Below, piece by piece: positions 24,985 through 32,048 of a DNA stretch of 34,551 bases. The DNA lies in assembly GCA_934255135.1 (NCBI GenBank), contig CAKQMV010000017.1, positions 1-34,551 of the forward strand, written 5' to 3'. This DNA comes from an uncultured Clostridia bacterium (lineage in GTDB: Bacteria; Bacillota; Clostridia; Peptostreptococcales; Anaerovoracaceae). Numbering within the stretch: the first letter of the stretch is position 1; each line of letters starts with the position of its first letter. Under the pieces are notes generated by a model that had not been told where the DNA came from, searched no databases, and worked only from the letters and a program-made list of their open reading frames with translations. A program made the translations under genes and the position numbers.

Positions 24985-25926
24985 CTATACCTCCTTGGTA
25001 AATCTAGAGTCAGTACCGATTCTGGTTCCTCTCATGAAATCTCCGGCACCCATTCTCTTCTTGCCCTGAAGCTGTAGCTCCTTAATGACAAGCTTTCCTT
25101 CCGCACACTTAATGGCAAAAGAGTTCTTCTCTACGTCTACGACGCATCCCGGTTCAACCTGTCCGTCTCTTGTATCATCACAAGCACAAGCCTCGTAGAT
25201 CTTAACCTGCTTGCCATCGTAATATGTATGAACCACAGGCCACTCCTTGTATGCTCTGATCTTGCACTCAATAACAGCTGCAGGTTCATCAAAACCTGTA
25301 AGTCCGTCAGTCTTAAGAATCTGTCTTGCATATGATGATTCCTCATCATTCTGTGACTCATATTTAGCGCTTCCATCTACAATCGCAGGGATAGTATCTA
25401 CAAGGAGCTTAGCACCACTCTTAGATAGAAGATCTGCAACCTCTGTGATATCAAGACCTCTGATATCACACTCTATCTTGCTGATCATATCTCCTGTATC
25501 AAGACCTTCGGCCATCTGCATGATTGTAACGCCTGTTGTATCAAGACCCATCGCAATTGCCTGCTGCATTGGAGCCGCGCCACGGAGCTTAGGAAGAAGT
25601 GATCCATGAACGTTGATGCATCCATACTGCGGCATATCTAGAACCTCTCGCGGCAGAATCTGACCAAACGCAGCAACAACGATAAGCTCAGGCTCAAGTG
25701 ATCTTAACTTCTCGATAAATTCTTCATTCTTTCTGATTCTCTCAGGCTGAAGAACCTCATAACCGAGCTCAAGAGCAAGAGTCTTAACAGGTGAGCATGT
25801 CATTTTGCCTCTGTTACCTCTCCTGTCGGGCTGGGTTACAACAGCCTTAATATCATATCCTGCATCGGAAAGAGCCTGTAGTGATGGCACTGCAAATTCC
25901 GGTGTTCCCATAAATACTGTTCTCAA
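24985..25926 (-). CDS. fmt: Methionyl-tRNA formyltransferase
   Basis: Formylates initiator Met-tRNA using 10-formyl-THF. 313 residues. Seen: FMGTPEFAVPSLQAL, the SLLPKLRGAAP loop with NVHGS before it (catalytic Asn and His), and GVTIMQMAEGLDTGDM with the catalytic Asp, then the C-terminal OB fold (IRAYKEWPVVHTYYDGKQV). The start is a TTG at 25926-25924: it gives the canonical N-terminus MRTVFMGTPEF and has GGAG 10 nt upstream, while the next ATG would cut into the first strand. It follows def, the enzyme that later removes the formyl group. Confidence 0.95.
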   Translation of the reverse strand: MRTVFMGTPEFAVPSLQALSDAGYDIKAVVTQPDRRGNRGKMTCSPVKTLALELGYEVLQPERIRKNEEFIEKLRSLEPELIVVAAFGQILPREVLDMPQYGCINVHGSLLPKLRGAAPMQQAIAMGLDTTGVTIMQMAEGLDTGDMISKIECDIRGLDITEVADLLSKSGAKLLVDTIPAIVDGSAKYESQNDEESSYARQILKTDGLTGFDEPAAVIECKIRAYKEWPVVHTYYDGKQVKIYEACACDDTRDGQVEPGCVVDVEKNSFAIKCAEGKLVIKELQLQGKKRMGAGDFMRGTRIGTDSRFTKEV

Positions 25927-25953
25927 TTTGAATTATCTCCTCTATTGTTAATG

Positions 25954-26478
25954 TTATCTGTGAGCCATGTGCTCATGCTCATTAATAACCTTCTGTAGCT
26001 TCTCGTAGTATTCCTCTGATGTCATGAAATCTCTTGCCTTATCAGAATAAAGGATTCCATCAAGATGATCGTTCTCGTGGCTGATTACTGTAGCCGCAAA
26101 ATCTGTAAACTCATCCTCATGTTCCTCTCCCTCAAGGTCTGTATACTTCACTCTTACAGTCTGAGGTCTATCCACAAGTCCCATGTATCCAGGGATGCTC
26201 AGGCAGCCCTCGTTAGACTCCTGTGTTCCCTCTGTATAAGTAATCTCAGGGTTAATCATTACATATACCTCATCTGACTCATCAGGGAAAGGCATTGCAA
26301 CGAAAATTCTCTTAAGTATTCCAACCTGAGGTGCCGCAAGGCCTACACCGTCAGCCTCATTCATTGTATCAATCATATCGAGGCAGAGCTCTCTGACTCT
26401 TGGTGTAATCTCCTTAACAGGCTTGCACTTCTTAGCAAGTACCTCGTTTCCTCTGATTGTAATATTTCTGATTGCCAT
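25954..26478 (-). CDS. def: Peptide deformylase
   Basis: Removes the N-formyl group from nascent proteins; iron or zinc enzyme. 174 residues. All three motifs are seen: GVGLAAPQVG, EGCLSIPG with metal-binding Cys, and HENDHLDG with HExxH. The start is the ATG at 26478 (MAIRNITIRG), with GGAGG 5 nt upstream; the frame is open to a GTG at 26490 that overlaps that ribosome site. It lies between priA and fmt in the standard Firmicutes order. Confidence 0.96.
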   Translation of the reverse strand: MAIRNITIRGNEVLAKKCKPVKEITPRVRELCLDMIDTMNEADGVGLAAPQVGILKRIFVAMPFPDESDEVYVMINPEITYTEGTQESNEGCLSIPGYMGLVDRPQTVRVKYTDLEGEEHEDEFTDFAATVISHENDHLDGILYSDKARDFMTSEEYYEKLQKVINEHEHMAHR

Positions 26479-26545
26479 AAATTCCTCCACAGTTTTATTA
26501 TTACAGCTTTCGCTGTCATTTATCTAAATCTTTATCAAGATTAAT

Positions 26546-28552
26546 CTATATCATTCCATACGGATTAACATCAATCTCGATGTAGCAGTCCGACTTACTT
26601 CTGATCATGCGATCTCGCATCTGCATATATGCATTCATATACCCGGTCCTGCTCTTAAGCGGTGCCTTGATTACGAAGCTTACCCTTGTCTTCTCTCCAG
26701 CGTACTTTCTCGTATCCTCCCTAGGTCTTAAGAAAACAGCCTCTGCCGGCGCATCCTTAAGCTTCTTAAGATACTCTCTGAACTCTGTCGCAAGCTTCAT
26801 CGCACTGCCTTCGCTTGCACCATCCTTTTCCACAAAAGACACATAGATTATATCAGAGTAAGGTGGATAGTTCATGATGTTTCTATGTAGCAACTCGTTT
26901 TGGAAAAAAGCCTCGTAGCGACCCTCCGCTGCGTCATTAATCACATCGCTCTCAGGGTCATAGGTCTGTATCAGAACCCTGCTTCGTCCACCCGTTCTTC
27001 CGGCCCTTCCAGCAACCTGAGTAATCAGCTGAAACGTTCTTTCTGTCGAACGAAAATCCGGGATATTCAGGCTCGAATCGGCATTTATAATGCCGACAAG
27101 TCCGACATTTCGAAAATCCAGTCCTTTTGCCAGAATCTGTGTTCCCACGAGAATATTGGTCTTGCCCTTCTGAAAACTCTTAAGAACCCTATCTATTTCC
27201 TTCTGTGACTTTGCAGTATCGAGATCAAAGCGATCTACAGTCGCATCAGTTCTAAGCATCCTAACAGTCTCTTCTATCTTCTCAGTACCAGCTCCGTTAT
27301 ACTTGATAAACTCACTTCCACACTCCGGACACTTCTTAGGCATAGGAATTCCCTTGCCGCAGTAATGACATACACATGAGTTCGTAGATTTATGATATGT
27401 CAGCGCTATTCCACAGTCATCACACACGAACTTATGACCGCATTCCATACACATAATCTGAGTCGAATATCCACGCCGGTTAAGGAAGAGTATAACCTGC
27501 TCGTTTCTTGCAAGCGTCTCATCAATCTCCAAAGCAAGCTGCCTGCTTATACATGTCATGTTACCCGCTCTGATCTCAGGTCTCATGTCCACAATTTCAA
27601 GTTCTGGAAGCTCGGCATCACCAGCTCTCTTATTCATCTCGATAAGCTTGTAGATTCCATCCATAGCACGCTGATACGTCACAACGCTCGGTGTAGCACT
27701 TCCAAGAACAAGTGTCGCCCTATGCTGAGTCGCTCTCTTGTACGCCACATCCACAGTCTCGTACTTCGGATTATGGTCAGACTTAAAGGTTGCCTCGTGC
27801 TCCTCATCAATTACGATAATTCCTATATCGTCAAGAGGGGCAAAAACAGCGGTTCTCGCACCCACAACAATCCGTACTTCCCCGCGCCTTATCCTGAGCC
27901 ACTCCTCAAGGCGCTGACTTGTTGTCATCTTACTATGAAGAGACGCAACAGCATCCTCACCGAACCTCTTCTTAAACCTCACTGCTACCTGATCCGAAAG
28001 TGCAATCTCTGGCAGAAGAATTATCGCATTCTTCCCAAGCTCCAGAGCCTTCGAAACAGCGTTCATATAAACCTCGGTCTTTCCGCTCGCAGTTACTCCC
28101 TTAATAAGAAAAGCATCTCCGCTTTCATTCTCAATCGACTCATTGATGACGGCAACCGCATTCTTCTGCTCATCTGTCAGCTCATAACCCGGTTCTTCAC
28201 CCTCAGCTGATCTGATCGTCTTCTCAGCCTTCTCGCGCTTACCCTGAGTTGTAAACATCTTAACGGCATCTATATACTTAACACCATATCTTCTTCTCAT
28301 CCAGACAGCCGTATCAATCATCTCCTGATTGAGAGATCTGTCCTCACTATATTCCGAGATATTCTTGATCTTACTCTCATCATACGAAGGCTTCTCGTTG
28401 ATACGCATGACATATGCATCCACGGGCTTCTTTCGACGTGCAAAAGGAACGGTTACCTTCGCCCCGACCTCCACTTCATCGGGAGCTCTGTAGGTATAGA
28501 AGGTATCCGTATTCTCGCTCTTATTGTCAATTATCACGTCTACGAATTTCAT
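26546..28552 (-). CDS. priA: Primosomal protein N' (PriA helicase)
   Basis: 3'-to-5' superfamily 2 helicase that restarts replication at stalled forks. 668 residues. Order: N-terminal DNA-binding domain (MKFVDVIID ... FYTYRAP, VTVPFARRKKPVDAYV), helicase lobe 1 with Walker A GVTASGKTEVY and DEEH box IVIDEEHEATFK, a zinc insert with eight cysteines (CMECGHKFVCDDC ... CHYCGKG ... CPECG), lobe 2 with GTQILAKGLDF and QVAGRAGR. The start is at MKFVDV (28552), with AAAGGATGG just upstream; the longer frame (from 28606) runs through the asnA terminator stem and is rejected. First gene of the priA-to-rpe cluster. Confidence 0.95.
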   Translation of the reverse strand: MKFVDVIIDNKSENTDTFYTYRAPDEVEVGAKVTVPFARRKKPVDAYVMRINEKPSYDESKIKNISEYSEDRSLNQEMIDTAVWMRRRYGVKYIDAVKMFTTQGKREKAEKTIRSAEGEEPGYELTDEQKNAVAVINESIENESGDAFLIKGVTASGKTEVYMNAVSKALELGKNAIILLPEIALSDQVAVRFKKRFGEDAVASLHSKMTTSQRLEEWLRIRRGEVRIVVGARTAVFAPLDDIGIIVIDEEHEATFKSDHNPKYETVDVAYKRATQHRATLVLGSATPSVVTYQRAMDGIYKLIEMNKRAGDAELPELEIVDMRPEIRAGNMTCISRQLALEIDETLARNEQVILFLNRRGYSTQIMCMECGHKFVCDDCGIALTYHKSTNSCVCHYCGKGIPMPKKCPECGSEFIKYNGAGTEKIEETVRMLRTDATVDRFDLDTAKSQKEIDRVLKSFQKGKTNILVGTQILAKGLDFRNVGLVGIINADSSLNIPDFRSTERTFQLITQVAGRAGRTGGRSRVLIQTYDPESDVINDAAEGRYEAFFQNELLHRNIMNYPPYSDIIYVSFVEKDGASEGSAMKLATEFREYLKKLKDAPAEAVFLRPREDTRKYAGEKTRVSFVIKAPLKSRTGYMNAYMQMRDRMIRSKSDCYIEIDVNPYGMI

Positions 28553-28573
28553 ATGCCATCCTTTAATTCTGAA

Positions 28574-28604
28574 TAAAAAAACCTGCTGCGCCTCTGCAGC
28601 AGGC
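28574..28604 (-). terminator. Intrinsic terminator after asnA
   Basis: CCTGCTGC/GCAGCAGG perfect 8-bp stem (28582-28589 and 28596-28603), 6-nt loop, and on the minus strand a run of seven T. It starts 11 bp past the asnA stop and ends only about 20 bp before the priA ATG, which leaves no room for a separate priA promoter downstream of it. Confidence 0.92.
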
Positions 28605-28614
28605 ATCTTATATA

Positions 28615-29625
28615 TTATAACAAGAAAATGTTATTCTGTGCACACTCTTCGTACATTGATTCAGGCCATACAGAAACCTGAACCTCTCCGATGTGTGCCT
28701 TCTTCAGGAAGTACATGCATAGTCTGCTCTGACCGATTCCACCTCCGATTGTGAGTGGAAGCTCATCGTTAATTACACCCTGATGGAAAGGCATTTCCTT
28801 TCTGTCGTTCTTACCGTCAATCTCAAGCTGTCTAAGCATAGTCTCTGAATCAACTCTGATTCCCATTGAGGAAATCTCAAAAGCTCTCTGAAGCACCTCA
28901 TTCCATAGAATAATATCTCCGTTAAGCTCCCAGTCATCGTAGTCAGGTGCTCTTCCATCATGAGGCTCTCCATTGCTGAGCTTACCGCCGATTCTTTTAA
29001 TGAAGACAGCTCCATACTCCTTAGCAGCTGCATCCTCTCTACCCTTACCATCGAGATCAGGATACTTGTCAAGAAGCTCCTGTGAATCAATAATTGTAAT
29101 CTCATCAGGAATGCAGATATTGATTTCAGGATAAAGCTCGTTTACATAATCTGCAAGACCGATCATTGCACCATAGATGCTCTTAACAGTCTTCTCAAGA
29201 TACTCCTCAGTTCTCTGATCGCTTGTAATAACCTTCTCCCAGTCCCACTGGTCAACGTAGATTGAATGGAGGTTATCAAGCTCCTCATCTCTTCTGATGG
29301 CGTTCATATCAGTATAAAGACCGACACCCGGCTTGATGTCATATCTTCCAAGAGCCATTCTCTTCCACTTGGCAAGTGACTGAACTACCTCTACAGGTCT
29401 CTCATCGAGATCCTTAATAGTGAAATTAACTCTTCTCTCGTATCCATTGAGGTTGTCATTAAGTCCTGTCTCCGGAAATACAAACAGTGGAGCACTTACT
29501 CTTCCGAGTCTAAGTCTGTGTGCAAGTTCCTTCTGGAAATAATCTTTAATCTTCTTGATTGCTCTCTGTGTTTCTGTAGGTCCTAAAATCGGCTTATAGC
29601 CTTCCGGAACATAAAGCTTGCTCAT
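28615..29625 (-). CDS. asnA: Aspartate-ammonia ligase (asparagine synthetase A)
   Basis: Ammonia-dependent, ATP-driven synthesis of asparagine from aspartate; class II aminoacyl-tRNA-synthetase fold. 336 residues, normal. Seen: an N-terminal ETQRAIKKIKDYF, PLFVFPETGLNDNLNG, VEVVQSLAKWKRMAL, YTDMNAIRRDE and C-terminal GGGIGQSRLCMYFLKKAHIGEVQ. It is 16 bp downstream of queH and shares its promoter. No T-box leader is seen in the 60-bp gap upstream of queH. Confidence 0.95.
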   Translation of the reverse strand: MSKLYVPEGYKPILGPTETQRAIKKIKDYFQKELAHRLRLGRVSAPLFVFPETGLNDNLNGYERRVNFTIKDLDERPVEVVQSLAKWKRMALGRYDIKPGVGLYTDMNAIRRDEELDNLHSIYVDQWDWEKVITSDQRTEEYLEKTVKSIYGAMIGLADYVNELYPEINICIPDEITIIDSQELLDKYPDLDGKGREDAAAKEYGAVFIKRIGGKLSNGEPHDGRAPDYDDWELNGDIILWNEVLQRAFEISSMGIRVDSETMLRQLEIDGKNDRKEMPFHQGVINDELPLTIGGGIGQSRLCMYFLKKAHIGEVQVSVWPESMYEECAQNNIFLL

Positions 29626-29641
29626 AATACAACCTCCTTCA

Positions 29642-30304
29642 TCAGTTCTTCTTCATCTGAGCACGGGCATATTCACACCCGCAAAAATTCTGTCTGTAGA
29701 GTCCGTACATCTTCGACATCTCTACGCTTCGTCCGAATCCGTTTCGCTTCTTGAAATCAATATCGAGATACTTAACGCCGGTGTTCTCCTCAAGACTGAA
29801 TCCAAGCTCCGCAATAGTCTTATAATCCTTATGTGGGCTTACCGACATTGTTGTGGTGAAGTAGTCATATCCAAGCTCCTTCGCCATCTTCGCCGTATCA
29901 GACAGTCTCATGGCAAAACACATGTCACATCTCTTACCACCCTCCGGCTCATCTTTCATCGGTTCTGCGAGTCTTATGAACCTCTCTGGGTCGTATTCTC
30001 CTTCAAGATACTCAACTCTTGTCCTGCCTTCATTGTCAGCGTTAAAAGCATCTATGAACTTAAGTAGAGCTTCTCTTCTTCTCAAATACTCTTCTCTATC
30101 CATAATATTCGGATTATAATAGTAAAGGGTAACTTCATATTCGTCAGCAACACGTTCGACACATGATGTTGAACAAGGACCGCAGCATGCGTGAAGCAGC
30201 AGTCTTGGCTTTCTGTAAGCAAGGCTTGCATTTGCAGATCCGGCCTGCTCGTTTTGTTCGATATTAACAAAATTTCTTTCTAAAACGGGTTTTGTAGACT
30301 TCAT
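29642..30304 (-). CDS. queH: Epoxyqueuosine reductase QueH
   Basis: Reduces epoxyqueuosine to queuosine in tRNA, the last step of the pathway; the iron-sulfur, non-cobalamin alternative to QueG (DUF208 family). 220 residues. Seen: LLLHACCGPCSTSCVERV, the YYYNPNI segment, CDMCFAMRLSDTAKMA, TTTMSVSPHKD and C-terminal RQNFCGCEYA, i.e. the paired cysteines of the family. AAAGG lies about 9 nt before the ATG. Its partners queA and tgt are at the other end of the window. First gene of a queH-asnA operon. Confidence 0.94.
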   Translation of the reverse strand: MKSTKPVLERNFVNIEQNEQAGSANASLAYRKPRLLLHACCGPCSTSCVERVADEYEVTLYYYNPNIMDREEYLRRREALLKFIDAFNADNEGRTRVEYLEGEYDPERFIRLAEPMKDEPEGGKRCDMCFAMRLSDTAKMAKELGYDYFTTTMSVSPHKDYKTIAELGFSLEENTGVKYLDIDFKKRNGFGRSVEMSKMYGLYRQNFCGCEYARAQMKKN

Positions 30305-30335
30305 TTTCTGTTACCTTTCACAAAAAACTAACTCA

Positions 30336-30363
30336 ATTATAGCATATAGGACAAGAAATACAA
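30336..30363 (-). promoter_or_regulatory. Promoter of the queH-asnA operon
   Basis: On the minus strand: TATAAT (30341-30336) with an upstream TG (extended -10) and, 16 bp further, TTGTAT (30363-30358) as a partial -35. The -35 overlaps the start of the divergent radical SAM gene. The predicted leader is about 25 nt. Confidence 0.6.
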
Positions 30364-30364
30364 C

Positions 30365-31255
30365 ATGCAATCAGGAGAAAGATACTATTCGATAAGCAAT
30401 TACCTAAAGGAGCATTTCGGCCGCAAGACAGTAAAGCTCTCAATTGATGCAGGCTTCACCTGCCCTAACCGAGATGGCACTGTCGGCACAGGGGGCTGTG
30501 CATTCTGTTCCGGTGGCGGCTCAGGTGAGCTCTCATCCACAATAGAAGAACAGATAGAGCTTCTTAAGGACAAGTGGCCAGATGCAGCATATCTCGCATA
30601 TTTTCAGAGCTTCACTAACACATATGCACCCGTAGAAGAGCTCCGTGAGAAATACTATTCCGCACTCAAGGATCCAAGAGTTAAGGGAATAGCAATCGCG
30701 ACAAGACCGGACTGCCTAGGTGATGATGTTCTTGATCTACTTTCAGAGATTAACAAGGAATATTTCCTTTGGATAGAGCTTGGTCTTCAGAGCATACACA
30801 ACAGAACAACCGAATATCTCGGTATCGGCTACGGACTTGAGACCTATGACGAAGCAATGAGAAAGCTTAATGAGCGTGGCATCAAGGTTGTATCTCACAT
30901 TATTCTGGGTCTTCCTGGAGAATCTAAGCAGGATATGATGGAATCTGTCAAGCACGTCTGCAAGATGGGCACCTGGGGAATTAAGCTACACCTTCTTAAC
31001 ATAGTTAAGACAGCAAGGCTGTATCAGATGATTCCAGACTATGTACCATTTGAAAGCATTGACGAGTACACCAATCTCGTTGTAGACCTTCTCGAGATAA
31101 TTCCACCAGATATAACCATTCACAGACTTACAGGAGACGTTCCAAGGAAGCTTCTTGTATCTCCCGAATGGAGCTATCACAAGCGCACGATTCTTAATGA
31201 AATCAATCGCAAGCTCAAAGTCAGAAATACCCATCAGGGAGCGAAGCTTAAATAA
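30365..31255 (+). CDS. TIGR01212-family (YhcC-like) radical SAM protein
   Basis: A 296-residue radical SAM enzyme. The cluster motif is the unusual long-spaced form of this family, GFTCPNRDGTVGTGGCAFC (Cys-X9-Cys-X2-Cys; CAFC end). Also seen: ARYYSISNYL-like N-terminus, IATRPDCLGDDVLDLL, LWIELGLQSIHNRT and VVSHIILGLPGES, all typical of the elongator-protein-3/YhcC branch. The reaction and substrate are not known. Only AGGA about 13 nt upstream serves as ribosome site. It is divergent from queH, with 60 bp between. Confidence 0.88.
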   Translation: MQSGERYYSISNYLKEHFGRKTVKLSIDAGFTCPNRDGTVGTGGCAFCSGGGSGELSSTIEEQIELLKDKWPDAAYLAYFQSFTNTYAPVEELREKYYSALKDPRVKGIAIATRPDCLGDDVLDLLSEINKEYFLWIELGLQSIHNRTTEYLGIGYGLETYDEAMRKLNERGIKVVSHIILGLPGESKQDMMESVKHVCKMGTWGIKLHLLNIVKTARLYQMIPDYVPFESIDEYTNLVVDLLEIIPPDITIHRLTGDVPRKLLVSPEWSYHKRTILNEINRKLKVRNTHQGAKLK

Positions 31256-31284
31256 ATTCTTATCTAAATAATTTCACTTATAAG

Positions 31285-31320
31285 AAATGGCAAAGCGGTC
31301 GAATGATCACTTTGCCATTT
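31285..31320. terminator. Bidirectional hairpin between radical SAM gene and pduL
   Basis: AAATGGCAAAG (31285-31295) pairs perfectly with CTTTGCCATTT (31310-31320), 14-nt loop. It lies between two convergent genes, with GTCTTATT after it on the plus strand and CTTATAAG on the minus strand, so T-runs are weak but it probably ends both transcripts. Confidence 0.65.
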
Positions 31321-31356
31321 GTCTTATTAATTATTAAATCCTACTGACGGAAGTAA

Positions 31357-31923
31357 TTACTTAACGATAATCTCTCCCTCAACTGTGCCAGCAAGTCCCG
31401 CTGCGTTACACTCGTCAGTGTCAATGTGCATTAGAGGTGCACAGTCATTGATTCTGATTACTACATCATCAAAGATGAGTGATCTGTCATCGCTTGCGAT
31501 CTTAACCTGAACAACGTCGTTCTTCTTAACGCCAAGCTCAGCAGCGTACTCCTCGCCGATGTGGATGTGTCTCTTAGCAACTACAGCACCCTCAGCAGCA
31601 TCGTACTCGCCCTCAGTTCCAACAATCTTGATTGGAGCTGAACCAGCTGTATCTCCTGAAATTCTAATAGGAGCATCTACACCAAGGCTTCTTGCGTCAG
31701 TCTTAGCAAGCTCAACCTGAAGTGGTCTGTAAGGTCCAAGGATTGCAACTCTCTCCATAGTCTTCTTAGGTCCTACGAGAGTAACTCTTCTTGCATCAAC
31801 GAATCCGCCGCCACCTGAAAGCTCCTTTACAGGCTCCATCTCTGCGTCAGCACCGAAAAGCTGCTTGTATACATCCTCTGGAAGGTGGACGTGTCTTGCT
31901 GATGTTTCAACACTTGTTTTCAT
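31357..31923 (-). CDS. pduL: Phosphate propanoyltransferase PduL (phosphotransacylase)
   Basis: Interconverts acyl-CoA and acyl phosphate. 188 residues. Both beta-barrel halves are seen, with zinc-binding motifs SARHVHL (near the N-terminus) and AKRHIHI, plus MHIDTDECNAAG at the end; LSGGGGFVDARRVTLVGP and LGPYRPLQVELAKTDARSLG are family signatures. The start is the ATG at 31923 (MKTSVETSARHV), with AAAGGAG 9 nt before it; the longer frame from a TTG at 31947 includes that site. No microcompartment shell or aldehyde dehydrogenase genes are adjacent, and no encapsulation peptide is evident, so it is likely a cytosolic acetyl or propionyl phosphate enzyme. Confidence 0.93.
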   Translation of the reverse strand: MKTSVETSARHVHLPEDVYKQLFGADAEMEPVKELSGGGGFVDARRVTLVGPKKTMERVAILGPYRPLQVELAKTDARSLGVDAPIRISGDTAGSAPIKIVGTEGEYDAAEGAVVAKRHIHIGEEYAAELGVKKNDVVQVKIASDDRSLIFDDVVIRINDCAPLMHIDTDECNAAGLAGTVEGEIIVK

Positions 31924-31957
31924 TGGTATGTTCTCCTTTGTAATCAATTAATCTCTT

Positions 31958-31972
31958 ATACGAATATCGTAT
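31958..31972. promoter_or_regulatory. Palindrome in the pduL leader, possible operator
   Basis: ATACGA-ATA-TCGTAT, a perfect palindrome with 6-bp arms, lying between the predicted pduL -10 and the ribosome site. It does not match Rex or CcpA consensus sites. Repressor binding there would block initiation, but no regulator can be named. Confidence 0.35.
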
Positions 31973-31983
31973 CGCTACCTATA

Positions 31984-32012
31984 ATATTATACTATCAAAG
32001 TTATTTTTTCAA
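31984..32012 (-). promoter_or_regulatory. pduL promoter
   Basis: On the minus strand: TTGAAA (32012-32007), 17-bp spacer, TAATAT (31989-31984). An overlapping TATAAT (31991-31986) would have a 15-bp spacer. The transcript would start near 31977, giving a leader of about 54 nt with the palindrome in it. Confidence 0.6.
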
Positions 32013-32048
32013 CAATATTATCCCTCACGTACTATAAGGCTGCCTTTT

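Noticed and set aside
27392..28210. A 272-codon plus-strand open frame opposite priA
   Set aside because: It is antisense to well-conserved PriA helicase motifs, lacks a ribosome site, and reads like a shadow frame.
30305..30364. AAAAAACTAA on the plus strand, like the 3' tail of a preQ1-I riboswitch, next to queH
   Set aside because: It lies on the strand opposite to queH, and the upstream preQ1-I hairpin with its conserved loop is not present.
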